In this document: in pieces, positions 1 through 9,290 of the stretch
Position numbering within the stretch: position 1 is the first letter of the stretch
Layout of the letters: every line of letters starts with the position of its first letter
Assembly: GCA_020636315.1 (NCBI GenBank)
Contig: JACJYA010000003.1
Coordinates: 62,001-126,000 of the forward strand
DNA from: Lewinellaceae bacterium
Lineage (GTDB): Bacteria; Bacteroidota; Bacteroidia; Chitinophagales; Saprospiraceae
DNA: 64,000 bases
Direction: 5' to 3'
Notes under the pieces: generated by a model
The model's database searches: none
Seen by the model: only the letters and a program-made list of their open reading frames with translations
Told to the model about the DNA's origin: nothing
Program-made: the position numbers and the translations under genes

Positions 1-16
1 AATTGTTCTATATGAG

Positions 17-1069
17 TCATGTTTTCTCAAAACGCCCGATATCAACATCCTCTTCTAAGGTAACATTTTTTGTCAGGAAATCAGCCATCTGTTTCGCCCA
101 GAACGGGCCGAGGGAAGCCCCTTTGGTGCCCAGCCCGTTAAAGAGGGCCAATGAAGGAAATTCCGGGTGCCGCCCCAGGAAAGGGCGCCGGTCTTTAACG
201 GTCGGGCGAATGGCAGCACGATGGTCCACCACCTCGAATGGCGCCTTGAGAACATCTCTTAGCCGGGCTTCCAGATAGGCCCTGCCCTGTTCTGTCGGGC
301 TGTCGTCTTCATAGTCCCAGCCATAGGTCGAGCCCACCCAGTACCTGCCGTTCTCCAGCGGGACAATAAAAATGCGGTGCTTCAGGATCTTTCCGAAACG
401 AACATCCGGAATGCGCACCAGCAGCACTTCCCCCTTGGCGCCTCCAAAGGGAAGGTAATTGAAAAAAGGATTGTGACGCGCCCGGTATCCTTCACAAAAA
501 ACGGCGGCCCCTGCCCGAATATCTCCATAACGGACGCTGTCGGAAAAAACCTCCAGCCGGGCATAGTCAAATAACTCCTCGGTGATGGCATGGCGCTCCC
601 GGAGTCGGGAACGGTAGGCGTCGGCCAGTACCCCCACGTCAACCTGGGCGCTGTGCTGCACCTCTCCGTAACTATAGGCAGGCACCGTCATTTCGGCGTA
701 GGCTTCCAGACCCGGTTTATCCAGCATATAATCCGCGTATCCCTCCTCCCCTGCCCTGGCCAGCCAGTCGTTTTCCTCCCGGCTGTTGAACAACGCCCTG
801 AGGATATTCCGCCGGTGAAAAATAAAGATGCCCAGTTCATTTTCCAGTTCGAGGTAAGTCTTACGCGCAAATGGAATCAGGTCATCAACCCTCCAGGACT
901 TCACGTAGCGGCGCCCGGTAATGGGGTTAATGATGCCTGCAGCCACCCGGGTTGCCGCCCGTTTATCGTAATGATCCACTACATGCACCTTTTGGCCGGC
1001 CTGCTCCAGAAAATGGGCCAGCAAGGTGCCGGCCAGCCCCTGCCCGATGATGAGAAAATCGATAGTCAT
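17..1069 (-). CDS. FAD-dependent oxidoreductase (DAO/MnmC-like fold)
   Basis: A 350-residue flavoprotein of the D-amino-acid-oxidase superfamily. The N-terminus has a beta strand followed by the dinucleotide-binding motif GQGLAG (residues 9-14), and an acidic residue ends the next strand, as expected for FAD binding. The C-terminus carries the motif NGLGTKGASLGP, which resembles the FAD-closing segment of the MnmC oxidoreductase domain. No signal peptide or membrane segment is seen, so it should be cytoplasmic. It is the last gene of a same-strand run kdsC-ubiA-maf-this gene, 21 bases after maf. The substrate cannot be read from the sequence. Assignment to the superfamily is firm; a specific enzyme name is not. 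Confidence 0.85.
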   Translation of the reverse strand: MTIDFLIIGQGLAGTLLAHFLEQAGQKVHVVDHYDKRAATRVAAGIINPITGRRYVKSWRVDDLIPFARKTYLELENELGIFIFHRRNILRALFNSREENDWLARAGEEGYADYMLDKPGLEAYAEMTVPAYSYGEVQHSAQVDVGVLADAYRSRLRERHAITEELFDYARLEVFSDSVRYGDIRAGAAVFCEGYRARHNPFFNYLPFGGAKGEVLLVRIPDVRFGKILKHRIFIVPLENGRYWVGSTYGWDYEDDSPTEQGRAYLEARLRDVLKAPFEVVDHRAAIRPTVKDRRPFLGRHPEFPSLALFNGLGTKGASLGPFWAKQMADFLTKNVTLEEDVDIGRFEKT

Positions 1070-1090
1070 TTGGCCTTTTTCTTTATGCAG

Positions 1091-1666
1091 TTAAACAAAA
1101 TTTGCCAACTCCCGATACACGAGATCGACCGGCAGCCCCATGATATTCGAATAAGTACCTTCGATCCTGTCGATCTTACACAGGCCGATCCACTCCTGTA
1201 TGGCATAGGCGCCCGCCTTGTCAAAGGGCCGGCAGGTGCGGATATAGTAGTCGATCTCCTCGTCTGTCAGCTCGGCGAAGTGGACGCGGGACTCCCCGGA
1301 AAAGACGCGCTCTTTGTCTCTGGACAACAGGCAAACGCCGGTGATCACCCGGTGCACCCGGCCGGAAAGCGCGCGAAGAATGCGGCGGGCGTCGGCTGCA
1401 TCTTCCGGCTTGTTGTAAATGGCATCGCCCAGGATAACCACGCTGTCGGCAGTGAGCAGGATTTCTTCACCGGTGATGAACTCCCGGGCGGCATGAGCTT
1501 TTCGACGGGCCAGATAGCCGGCCACTTCATCCACCGGCATGTCTTCCGGGAAAGACTCATCGATGGGTTTGGTTTTGACCTCAAATGTAAAGCCGGCCTG
1601 TTCCAGCAACTGCCGGCGGCGGGGAGATTGGGAGGCGAGGATGAGCTTTTTCCTGAGAATATCCAT
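1091..1666 (-). CDS. maf: Maf family nucleoside triphosphate pyrophosphatase
   Basis: A 191-residue Maf protein. It hydrolyses non-canonical or modified nucleoside triphosphates (dTTP/UTP type in related proteins) to monophosphate and pyrophosphate, as a housecleaning activity. The family signature ASQSPRRRQLL lies at about residues 11-21, and the downstream TADSVV and KAGAYAIQ motifs of the substrate pocket are present. Length matches the family (about 190-200). It sits 10 bases after the prenyltransferase gene and 21 bases before the oxidoreductase gene, so co-transcription is likely. The neighbours suggest a conserved housekeeping gene string rather than a shared pathway. Confidence 0.93.
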   Translation of the reverse strand: MDILRKKLILASQSPRRRQLLEQAGFTFEVKTKPIDESFPEDMPVDEVAGYLARRKAHAAREFITGEEILLTADSVVILGDAIYNKPEDAADARRILRALSGRVHRVITGVCLLSRDKERVFSGESRVHFAELTDEEIDYYIRTCRPFDKAGAYAIQEWIGLCKIDRIEGTYSNIMGLPVDLVYRELANFV

Positions 1667-1676
1667 TTGATTTTTT

Positions 1677-2609
1677 TTACTGCACGGCCAAAAACAACAA
1701 CATGGCCAGCCCTCCCAGCATGATCAGCTTGGCCAGTTGGCTCAACTGGTGGAATTGCTCTTTATTCTGAGCCCGAAATACCCGGATCATGGCCAGGAAC
1801 AAGGGCAACAAAATGCAGAAGATCAGAAACAAGATCCCCAGGCTGGTAAAAAGGGCGGGCATGCTCAGAGGCAGGTAAACGAGAAATGCCGCCAGGCCCA
1901 GCCCGAATGCAGCCGCAATGGCCCTGGCTACCGGCAGGCCCCAGCGGGCCGGAATAGTCCGGCAATTGGCCCCGACATCTCCCTGCAGGTCCTCCATATC
2001 CTTGATGACTTCCCGAAACATGGTGGACAGAAAAGCAAAAACCATATACCAGCTGATGATGCTACCGATATGCCCCGCCAGCTGCGGATCCCTCCCCAGC
2101 AGGCCCTTAAACCCTTCGCGCTCTGCAAACCAGACGATGCCCGCCACTCCGGCGCAAAAGAAGGATATGAGCAAATTGCCAACAACAGCCCGGCTTTTCA
2201 GATAAGTGGAATAAACGAAAAGAAGGATTACCGCCAGGGGAAACAAATTGGCCAGGGGAATGCACTCGATGTGAAAGGAAAGGTATAAGGCGATCAGAAA
2301 ACCCAGCAGGTTGAAACAAAAGTAAAGCCAGTAGGCCGATTGCACCCGGATCTGCCGGTTGATCACCACCCGGGTGGGCCGGTTGATGAGGTCGATGCGA
2401 AAATCCACAATATCGTTGATGACGTAACCTCCGGCAGTGATCAACACTGTGACGGCCACCAGCAGGCTGAAGTGGGAGTCGTCGAGCGCCGGCTCGAGCC
2501 CCTGCTGCCGAAATGCAGGCAGAAGCAGGATGTAATACAGCAGATATTGAGTCAGTGCGACAATTACAAGGTTGGGAAAGCGCACCAGCCTAAGCAGAGC
2601 CCCTAGCAT
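1677..2609 (-). CDS. UbiA-family prenyltransferase (geranylgeranylglycerol-phosphate geranylgeranyltransferase-like)
   Basis: A 310-residue polytopic membrane protein of the UbiA superfamily, which transfers a polyprenyl chain from polyprenyl diphosphate to an acceptor. Both Mg-diphosphate motifs are visible: ND..D...D at residues 65-73 and DMEDLQGD at 204-211. About eight to nine hydrophobic segments surround them. Bacteroidota proteins of this type are often annotated as geranylgeranylglycerol-phosphate geranylgeranyltransferase, but the acceptor cannot be deduced here; menaquinone- or heme-type prenylation is an alternative. It lies between kdsC and maf on the same strand with short gaps (17 and 10 bases). 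Confidence 0.85.
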   Translation of the reverse strand: MLGALLRLVRFPNLVIVALTQYLLYYILLLPAFRQQGLEPALDDSHFSLLVAVTVLITAGGYVINDIVDFRIDLINRPTRVVINRQIRVQSAYWLYFCFNLLGFLIALYLSFHIECIPLANLFPLAVILLFVYSTYLKSRAVVGNLLISFFCAGVAGIVWFAEREGFKGLLGRDPQLAGHIGSIISWYMVFAFLSTMFREVIKDMEDLQGDVGANCRTIPARWGLPVARAIAAAFGLGLAAFLVYLPLSMPALFTSLGILFLIFCILLPLFLAMIRVFRAQNKEQFHQLSQLAKLIMLGGLAMLLFLAVQ

Positions 2610-2626
2610 AGTTTTTCAGTATGTGA

Positions 2627-3130
2627 TCAACCCACGCGCCAATGGCCGTTAAGCCGCAGCACTTTTTCTATAACATCCCTGACGCAACCCATTCCGCCCT
2701 CATAAGGCGAAACGTACATGGCCAGCTGAAACATTTCATGAGCAGCATCTTTCGGACAGGTTGGAAAGCCCACGCGGCGCATCACCGCATAATCGGGCAC
2801 GTCGTCCCCCATGTAAAGGATCGACTCTTCGTCAATCTGGTTTTCGCGAATGTATTTCTCAAATACCCTCAGCTTGTCCTCAACACTGATGTAAATGTGC
2901 TCCACCCCCAGGTTTTCCAGGCGTTTTTTCACCCCCTCCGACGCACTTCCGGTAATGATGCAAACATTGTACCCTTCCTTCACCGCCTGTTTGATGGCAT
3001 AACCATCCCGAATGCTCATCCGCCGAAGCAAGGCGCCATCTTCCAGAACCAGCACCTGCCCGTCTGTCAGTACGCCATCCACATCAAAAATGAAGGTTTT
3101 AATATCGCGGAATTGCTCCAGGTGGTTCAT
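2627..3130 (-). CDS. kdsC: KdsC-like HAD phosphatase (KDO-8-phosphate phosphatase)
   Basis: A 167-residue HAD-superfamily phosphatase of the small C0 type that lacks a cap domain. The nucleophile motif FDVDGVLTDG (Asp16 and Asp18), the ITGS motif II near residues 59-62 and the GDD motif (108-110) are all present. Length and motif spacing match KdsC/YrbI, which removes phosphate from 3-deoxy-D-manno-octulosonate 8-phosphate in lipid A-core synthesis. Proteins of this family form tetramers in which the neighbouring subunit covers the active site. It is the first gene of the minus-strand run, with a promoter-like element just upstream. N-acylneuraminate-9-phosphate phosphatase-type activity is a less likely alternative. 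Confidence 0.85.
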   Translation of the reverse strand: MNHLEQFRDIKTFIFDVDGVLTDGQVLVLEDGALLRRMSIRDGYAIKQAVKEGYNVCIITGSASEGVKKRLENLGVEHIYISVEDKLRVFEKYIRENQIDEESILYMGDDVPDYAVMRRVGFPTCPKDAAHEMFQLAMYVSPYEGGMGCVRDVIEKVLRLNGHWRVG

Positions 3131-3148
3131 ATCTCAACGTTTACCCTG

Positions 3149-3156
3149 CAAATGTA
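3149..3156 (-). promoter_or_regulatory. -7 element upstream of kdsC
   Basis: On the minus strand the sequence TACATTTG matches the Bacteroidota -7 consensus TAnnTTTG. It lies about 19 bases before the kdsC start codon, which implies a very short leader. No well-placed -33 TTTG was found, so this rests on the -7 match and position alone. Confidence 0.4.
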
Positions 3157-3296
3157 AGTTTTGTTCATGGACAAAAGAAGCCATCGGGCATTTTGCGGCC
3201 ATCCGGCCCTCCTGAAGCCTGCTTTATTCACCACAAATTGCTATATTTCCACCCCTTGTTGAAATCGATACTTTCTTCTCACATAACCAAAAGGTC

Positions 3297-4685
3297 ATGT
3301 TCGATAAAAACACATACATAGAACGCCGGCACCGCCTGCAGGAGCAACTGGATTCCGGCCTGATCCTGCTGATGGGCAACCAGGAAAGCCCCATGAATTT
3401 TCCCGACAATACCTACCGCTTCCGGCAGGACAGCCATTTCCTATACTTCTTCGGGCTGGACAGCCCCGGCCTGGCCGGACTGATCGACATCGACGAGCAA
3501 AAAACCACCATCTTCGGCGACGAGCTCACCATCGACCACGTCGTATGGATGGGCCCACAGCCGACCATCGCCGAGCGGGCCCGCCGGGTGGGCGTCAACG
3601 AAACCTCACCCTACAGAGAACTGGAGGGCCGGATCCGCGAAGCCCTCAACAAAGGCCGCCAGGTCCACTTCCTGCCTCCCTACCGGGACGACAACCGAAT
3701 CCGGCTCAGCCAGTGGATGGATATCCCCATCAATATCGTAAAGAACCGGGCTTCCGAAACCCTGATCAAGGCCGTGGTCTCCCTGGTGTCCATCAAAAGC
3801 CCGGAAGAAGTAGCCGAGATGGAAAAGGCGGTCAACATCACCCGCGCCATGCACCTGGCCGCCATGCGCCGCGCCCGCCCCGGCATCCTGGAGGCCGAAC
3901 TGGCGGGCATCGTGGAAGGCATTGCTCTGGCCGCCAACGGGCAGTTGTCCTACCCCGCCATACTCACCGTCAACGGCCAGACCCTTCACAACCATTACCA
4001 TGGCAATACCCTGAAGGACGGCCAGTTGGTGCTTGGCGACTTCGGCGCCGAAACGGCCACTCACTATGCCGGTGATATCACGCGCACTTTCCCGGTAAGT
4101 AAAACCTTCAGCACCCGGCAGAAAGAGATCTACAAGATCGTCCTGGATACCGAAGTAGCCTGTATCGAGGCCCTCAAACCGGGCGTTTTCTACCGGGATG
4201 TACACCTCTTTGCCGCCCGCATGATCACCGAAGGGCTGAAAGCACTGGGCATTATGAAAGGAGATACGGAAGAGGCAGTGCAGGCCGGCGCCCACGCCCT
4301 ATTCTTTCCCCACGGCCTGGGGCACATGCTGGGCATGGATGTACACGATATGGAAGGCCTGGGTGAAGACTACGTCGGCTATGGGGATGGCATGGAGCGC
4401 AGCACCCAGTTCGGCCTCAAGTCGCTGCGCCTGGCCCGCAAGCTGATGCCGGGCTTCGTGCTCACGGTCGAACCGGGCATCTATTTCATCCCCGAACTCC
4501 TCGATATGTGGGAGAAGGAACGCAAACACTGGGAGTTCATCAACTACGAAAAGGCACAGCAATACCGGGACTTCAGCGGGGTCCGCATCGAGGACAATGT
4601 ACTCATCACGGAGGCCGGGCATCAGATACTGGGCAGGCCCATTCCCAAAACCATACAGGAAGTAGAGGCCGAACGGCAGGCCTAA
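3297..4685 (+). CDS. pepP: Xaa-Pro aminopeptidase (aminopeptidase P family, M24B)
   Basis: A 462-residue metallopeptidase that removes an N-terminal residue preceding proline. The N-terminal creatinase-like domain covers roughly residues 1-170, followed by the pita-bread catalytic domain. The five dimetal ligands are in order: Asp248 (GDFGAE), Asp260 (GDITRTF), His343 (HGLGHMLG), Glu392 (VEPGIYF) and Glu432 (RIEDNVL). No signal peptide is present, so a cytoplasmic role in peptide turnover is expected. Length is typical. The gene is transcribed alone and convergently with a pseudogene; a MITE-like element begins five bases after its stop codon. Confidence 0.93.
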   Translation: MFDKNTYIERRHRLQEQLDSGLILLMGNQESPMNFPDNTYRFRQDSHFLYFFGLDSPGLAGLIDIDEQKTTIFGDELTIDHVVWMGPQPTIAERARRVGVNETSPYRELEGRIREALNKGRQVHFLPPYRDDNRIRLSQWMDIPINIVKNRASETLIKAVVSLVSIKSPEEVAEMEKAVNITRAMHLAAMRRARPGILEAELAGIVEGIALAANGQLSYPAILTVNGQTLHNHYHGNTLKDGQLVLGDFGAETATHYAGDITRTFPVSKTFSTRQKEIYKIVLDTEVACIEALKPGVFYRDVHLFAARMITEGLKALGIMKGDTEEAVQAGAHALFFPHGLGHMLGMDVHDMEGLGEDYVGYGDGMERSTQFGLKSLRLARKLMPGFVLTVEPGIYFIPELLDMWEKERKHWEFINYEKAQQYRDFSGVRIEDNVLITEAGHQILGRPIPKTIQEVEAERQA

Positions 4686-4689
4686 CCAG

Positions 4690-4851
4690 GGAGGCTGTCT
4701 CAAAAGTCAAATGGAAATTCGGCTTACAGAGCAAAATTTTGTTTTTGCTGCCCGGAGAACTCCTTCGATTCCTCTTGAAAGAGGAAAGTAGAAATCTAGG
4801 GAAACAAAATTTTGCGGCCCGCTGCCAAAATGTACTTTTGAGACAGCCTCC
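4690..4851. mobile_element. MITE-like element with 18-bp terminal inverted repeats
   Basis: A 162-bp segment bounded by perfect 18-bp inverted repeats: GGAGGCTGTCTCAAAAGT at 4690-4707 and its exact complement at 4834-4851. Inside, GCAAAATTTTGTTT-like sequences face each other (about 4731-4745 and 4802-4815), so much of the element could fold as an interrupted hairpin. It holds no credible coding sequence. Termini beginning GAGGCTGTCTCAAAA resemble the ends of IS1182/IS5-type elements as I recall them, so it may be a non-autonomous derivative. No clear target-site duplication is visible. It fills the gap between two convergent genes and could also act as a transcription terminator. Confidence 0.65.
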
Positions 4852-4852
4852 T

Positions 4853-6393
4853 CTAATCAACGATCAACAGCTTTCCTGCCCCAAGCCGCCCGGCCTCGCT
4901 GCGCACTTCATAAAAGTACAGGCCGGCCGGCCGGCTGCTGATGTCAAAAGATGCTTGCCGGGCGCCGGGAATGAGCGGAAACCGGGCGCACCCCTACCGA
5001 GCGCATCGTATAAGATCAATTCGCCCCTGGCCGGAAGCGGGCGGTTGAAAGCTATGGTAAAACGGGTGGAAGCCGGATTGGGGAAAACCGATGTGATAAC
5101 AGACGACGGCGCTTTTTCCTCTTTGCATCATTGAGCACCCAATCGCAAGGGCTCTCTGTTTACCCCATATTGAAGTGAGGCAGGTTGGGCATGCTGACAT
5201 AATTAAAGGACGGCAACGGGTATGTTGTTATGTTGTTCGAAATCGCAGGTGCGTATTCGGCGCTGTCGGGTTGGTGGATGATGTGCAGGTGCTGGTGGCT
5301 GCCGGTTCCCCGATGTAGATCTTGCCGTCCGGCGCCAGTTGCTGCAGGTAGAACACGCCGTAATACGGAAAAGGCTACCGTCGTAAGCTTCGATGAAAGT
5401 AAGGCTTTCCTGAATATCCGGCGCCTGGAGGTCGAGTTGAAACAGGCTGTCCGTTGCCGAAGCGTACAGGTAACGCGAATTGGGCGACACCCTACCCCGC
5501 CCGAATCGTACGTCCCCGGGACCTGGATCTGGATGTGATTGGATAACTCCCCGTTGCAACGGTCAAAGTCAAAGATGTTCAGAAGTACCGTTGTAAGCAT
5601 TGAAACGGATGTATTTCGTGCCGTCCGGAGAAAAAAACGGTTGGTATTTTACCCAGTCCCGGTAGTCCCACACATTGCCGATGCACTGCTTTTCTACATA
5701 ATGCAGGTAGTGGCGCTGTCCAACAACAATTTGTGATAACAATTGCTCACCGCTTTGGGCGCTATGACCCACCAGTCCTACTTCGTTGGCGTGCTGAATG
5801 GCGTGGAGGTAGCCGTCTGAGAACGTATCTTGGAAAATAATGGTATTTTTTTCAACCATTTCTCTCCCAAGCCATTATTCAGGTTCATATCAATTACAGA
5901 ATAGGTAATTGAAGTACCTTTAACCCACCAGCAAGTTCAGGAAGGAGTTCCCATTGATAACCTATCTTTACAATATTTATCATTTAATTGAGGCCCAGCC
6001 CCCAACCCTTGTATCAATGAAGCCTCCATCCAGGAGCAATATTCCTCAATTATTGGTATAAAAACTATTCCTGGGCATATCCAAATGCTTTGTTACCTCG
6101 CTTCCGGGTATAGGTAGATGGCCAACCCCTGCTACATAACATCCATTACTATAAAATAATAAGTCGCCTTCTTTGTCGCACATGCTGATGCTGGAACTTG
6201 AAAACCACATGGGCTTTTCAATAAAACTAACCTGTAGTGTATCCTGATTGAAATCCAGTTTTGTTCCTGCCCCTTCGGAAGTAACGTTGGCGTCATACCC
6301 TATTATCCATATATAATCCCTCTTTTCTAGCTGAGCATTAGTGGAAAGGCCGGTCAGAACCAATTGGAATAATAAAAAGATTACTTTTTTCAT
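4853..6393 (-). pseudogene. Degraded T9SS-exported beta-propeller-like protein
   Basis: The remnant of one secreted protein, broken into pieces in different frames. The start at 6393 gives a good signal peptide (hydrophobic core, then TNAQLEK), and the first 115 residues run to a stop at 6046. Later pieces include QCIGNVWDYRDWV with FSPDGTKYIRF (about 5590-5690), FDFDRCNGELSNHI (about 5530-5580), YLYASATDSLFQLDL (about 5430-5480) and MPNLPHFNMG (about 5163-5190). The end encodes a type A sorting domain: VFPNPASTRFTIAF near 5070, then FYEVRSEAG and a stop at 4853. These match, in order, a common Bacteroidota family of secreted proteins. At least four or five frame changes are needed, so it is almost certainly non-functional unless assembly errors are responsible. 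Confidence 0.8.
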
Positions 6394-6449
6394 AATAATG
6401 GCATGACCCTTTTTCAGCTGAACCAGCAGATTGGTAATAGAAAAGTTCT

Positions 6450-7781
6450 TTACCGCCCCACATAATTATGAGGCGTGATCCGCTTCAGCTCATCCTTCAC
6501 CGCCTTGTTCACCTTCAGCCCGTCGATGAAGCCGTGCATGTCCTCCTTGGTGACCCGCGCCTTACCCCGGGTCAGCTCCTTTAGCGCCTCGTAGGGCTGC
6601 TCGTAGCCCTCCCGGCGCAGGATGTTCTGTATCGCCTCCGCCACCACCATCCAGTTGGCTTCGAGGTCGGCCTGTAGTTTTTCTTCATTGAGCAGGAGCT
6701 TGCCCAGGCCTTTGAGAATGGAACGGAAAGCGATGACGGTATGCGCCAGCGGCACGCCGATGTTGCGCAGCACAGTGCTGTCGGTCAGGTCGCGCTGCAG
6801 GCGGGAGATGGGCAGTTTGTCAGCCAGGTGGGTGAACAGAGCGTTCGCCAGGCCCAGGTTGCCTTCCGCATTCTCGAAGTCGATGGGATTGACCTTGTGG
6901 GGCATGGCGGAAGAACCGATCTCCCCTTTGATGGTTTTCTGGCGGAAATAATCCATAGAGATATACGTCCAGATATCCCGGCAAAGGTCGATGAGTATGG
7001 TGTTGATGCGCTTCATGGCCATGAAGAGGGCGGCCAGGTTGTCGTAATGTTCGATCTGGGTGGTGGGCCAGGCGCGGCTCAGGCCCAGGGACTCCTCGAC
7101 AAATTTATCACCGAATTGCTTCCAGTCGATCTCCGGGTAAGCTACGTAGTGTGCGTTGAAGTTGCCGGTAGCGCCACCGAATTTGGCCTTGTAGGGAATG
7201 GCCTCCAGTTGCCGCATCTGCTCATCGAGGCGGGCGACGAAGACGCGAAACTCCTTGCCCAGCAGGGTCGGCGATGCCGGTTGCCCGTGAGTGCGCGCCA
7301 GCATCGGCACGTCCGCCCAGGTATCGGCCAGGCTTTCCAGATCCTGTCGAAGTTGCTGATAGGCAGGGCGGTAAACATTCTCAACGGCATGCTTCAGCAT
7401 TAGAGGCGTTGCGGTATTGTTGATATCCTGAGAAGTGAGCCCGAAGTGAATAAATTCCTTGTACTTTCCGATGCCGATGTCCTCGAATTGCTCCTTCAGA
7501 AAGTATTCTACGGCTTTGACGTCATGGTTGGTCACGCCTTCGATGTCCTTGATCCTTTGGGCATCCTCCAGCCCGAAGCGGTTGCTGAGGCGGACGAGCT
7601 CATCGAGCTTTTCTTCCGGAAAGCCGCGCAACTGGGGTAAAGGGTGTTCGCAAAGGGCTATAAAATACTGAACCTCGATGAATACCCGGTACTTGATGAG
7701 CGCGAATTCGGAAAAATAGTCGGAAAGTTCCTGCGTTTTACCGGCGTACCGCCCGTCGATCGGAGAAATGGCTGTGAGCAT
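6450..7781 (-). CDS. purB: Adenylosuccinate lyase
   Basis: A 443-residue member of the fumarase/aspartase superfamily. It cleaves SAICAR to AICAR plus fumarate, and adenylosuccinate to AMP plus fumarate, in purine synthesis. The superfamily signature GEIGSSAMPHKVNP is at roughly residues 286-299, containing the mobile catalytic serine loop. The ARTHGQPASPT motif near residues 160-170 and the FGLTSQDINNTA motif carry further substrate contacts. Length is close to the E. coli-type enzyme. The protein is cytoplasmic and tetrameric in known members. The gene stands alone on the minus strand, divergent from hemL, with a promoter-like element about 40 bases upstream. Confidence 0.96.
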   Translation of the reverse strand: MLTAISPIDGRYAGKTQELSDYFSEFALIKYRVFIEVQYFIALCEHPLPQLRGFPEEKLDELVRLSNRFGLEDAQRIKDIEGVTNHDVKAVEYFLKEQFEDIGIGKYKEFIHFGLTSQDINNTATPLMLKHAVENVYRPAYQQLRQDLESLADTWADVPMLARTHGQPASPTLLGKEFRVFVARLDEQMRQLEAIPYKAKFGGATGNFNAHYVAYPEIDWKQFGDKFVEESLGLSRAWPTTQIEHYDNLAALFMAMKRINTILIDLCRDIWTYISMDYFRQKTIKGEIGSSAMPHKVNPIDFENAEGNLGLANALFTHLADKLPISRLQRDLTDSTVLRNIGVPLAHTVIAFRSILKGLGKLLLNEEKLQADLEANWMVVAEAIQNILRREGYEQPYEALKELTRGKARVTKEDMHGFIDGLKVNKAVKDELKRITPHNYVGR

Positions 7782-7817
7782 TTGCGGGTTGATTTTTACA
7801 CGTAATAGCTAAAAATG

Positions 7818-7825
7818 CAAAACTA
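7818..7825 (-). promoter_or_regulatory. -7 element upstream of purB
   Basis: TAGTTTTG on the minus strand fits the TAnnTTTG consensus. The expected transcript start would lie about 30 bases before the purB start codon. No convincing -33 element is seen at the proper spacing. Confidence 0.4.
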
Positions 7826-7948
7826 ACAATTATTGAGGGTTTATGTTGCCGGGAAAAGGCCTGGCCGGTTTACCTTTCCGCCCGAAAAACTTATCAGGCC
7901 AATACTTACTTTTACCTGTCATTGACAACAGCCCAGAGTACTAATCAT

Positions 7949-7956
7949 TATCTTTG
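7949..7956 (+). promoter_or_regulatory. -7 element upstream of hemL
   Basis: TATCTTTG on the plus strand fits TAnnTTTG and lies 26 bases before the hemL start codon. A TTG lies 24 bases further upstream (7922-7924), somewhat farther than the usual 19-21, so the -33 element is uncertain. Confidence 0.4.
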
Positions 7957-7982
7957 CCCGAAATCAACAGTAAAGGCATAAT

Positions 7983-9290
7983 ATGCGATTTGTAGATACC
8001 ATCAACCGCACCCGTTCCGCCCAACTCTTTGAAGAAGCCAAAAGGTACTTCCCCGGCGGGGTCAACTCCCCCGTCCGGGCGTTCAAGTCCGTCTCCGGGC
8101 CGCCGCTTTTCATCAAAGAAGGCCAGGGATGCCGCATCACCGATGAAGACGACAACACCTATATCGATTTCTGCTGCTCCTGGGGGCCGCTCATCCTGGG
8201 GCACAATAATGACAGGATCAGAGAGCTGGTGCTGGAAACCGTAGCCAAAGGCACCTCTTTCGGCACGCCCAACAAGCTGGGCAACCAATTGGGCAAACTC
8301 ATCACGGAGAATAACCGATACATCGACAAGATCCGCTTTGTAAGCTCCGGCACCGAGGCCGTCATGTCGGCCATCCGCCTGGCGCGGGGCATCACCGGCA
8401 AGAGCAAGGTCATCAAATTCGACGGCTGCTACCACGGCCATGTCGATTCCCTGCTGGTAAAAGCCGGCTCCGGGCTGGCCACCTTCGGCGTGAGCACCTC
8501 GGCCGGCATTCCGGAATCTTTTGCGAAAGAGACCATCGTGCTGCCACTGGACGACCGCAAGGTGCTGGGCCAGGCGCTGAAGGAACACGCCGATGACATC
8601 GCCTGCATCATCATCGAGCCGGTGCCGGCCAACAACGGCCTGCTCCTGCAAAGCCGTGATTTTCTGGAATATCTGCGCCAGCAGTGCAGCCAGCATGGGG
8701 TGCTGCTGATCTTCGATGAGGTCATCTCCGGCTTCCGTGTCGGATTCGAAGGAGCCGCCGGATACTACGATATTCAACCGGACATCATCACCTACGGCAA
8801 GATCATCGGTGGAGGTATGCCGGTGGGAGCCTACGGCGGCAGCCACGAAGTGATGAGCCACATCGCCCCCGACGGGCCGGTCTATCAGGCGGGCACCCTT
8901 TCCGCCAACCCCGTGGCCATGGCCGCCGGGTACGCCGCCCTGCAGCAATTGCTGGAACCCGGTTTTTACGATAAGCTGGAACGCAAAACCCGGCCCTTCG
9001 TAAAGAACATCCAGGATTATTGTGACGAAAAAGGATATGAAGCCCATATCCAGCAGATGGCTTCCATTTTCTGGATCGCTTTTTCCAGAGAAAAGATCGT
9101 CCGTTCCAGCCAGATCGACCCCAAAAGCATGGATAAATTCAAGGTGCTGCACCACGAGCTGCTGCAACGCGGCGTTTACCTCGGCCCTTCCGGGTATGAG
9201 GTAGGGTTTGTCTCCGCCGCCCACGGTGAGCAGGATCTGGAAGAGGCCGCCGGCAAGATTAAGGATGCATTGGATATCGTTTTCAAATAA
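7983..9290 (+). CDS. hemL: Glutamate-1-semialdehyde 2,1-aminomutase
   Basis: A 435-residue PLP-dependent class III aminotransferase fold enzyme. It converts glutamate-1-semialdehyde to 5-aminolevulinate in the C5 tetrapyrrole pathway. The PLP lysine is Lys273 in the TYGKIIGGGMPVGAYGG segment, and the aspartate of the FDEVISGFR motif binds the cofactor nitrogen. The N-terminal FPGGVNSPVRAF motif is diagnostic for GSA aminomutase rather than other class III enzymes. Length is typical. Its last base is the first base of the next start codon, so it is probably translationally coupled to the histidine kinase gene that follows. No other heme gene lies in the window. Confidence 0.96.
   Translation: MRFVDTINRTRSAQLFEEAKRYFPGGVNSPVRAFKSVSGPPLFIKEGQGCRITDEDDNTYIDFCCSWGPLILGHNNDRIRELVLETVAKGTSFGTPNKLGNQLGKLITENNRYIDKIRFVSSGTEAVMSAIRLARGITGKSKVIKFDGCYHGHVDSLLVKAGSGLATFGVSTSAGIPESFAKETIVLPLDDRKVLGQALKEHADDIACIIIEPVPANNGLLLQSRDFLEYLRQQCSQHGVLLIFDEVISGFRVGFEGAAGYYDIQPDIITYGKIIGGGMPVGAYGGSHEVMSHIAPDGPVYQAGTLSANPVAMAAGYAALQQLLEPGFYDKLERKTRPFVKNIQDYCDEKGYEAHIQQMASIFWIAFSREKIVRSSQIDPKSMDKFKVLHHELLQRGVYLGPSGYEVGFVSAAHGEQDLEEAAGKIKDALDIVFK

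Noticed and set aside
4690..4851. Full insertion sequence
   Set aside because: Only 162 bases with no transposase fragment; it can be at most a non-autonomous element.
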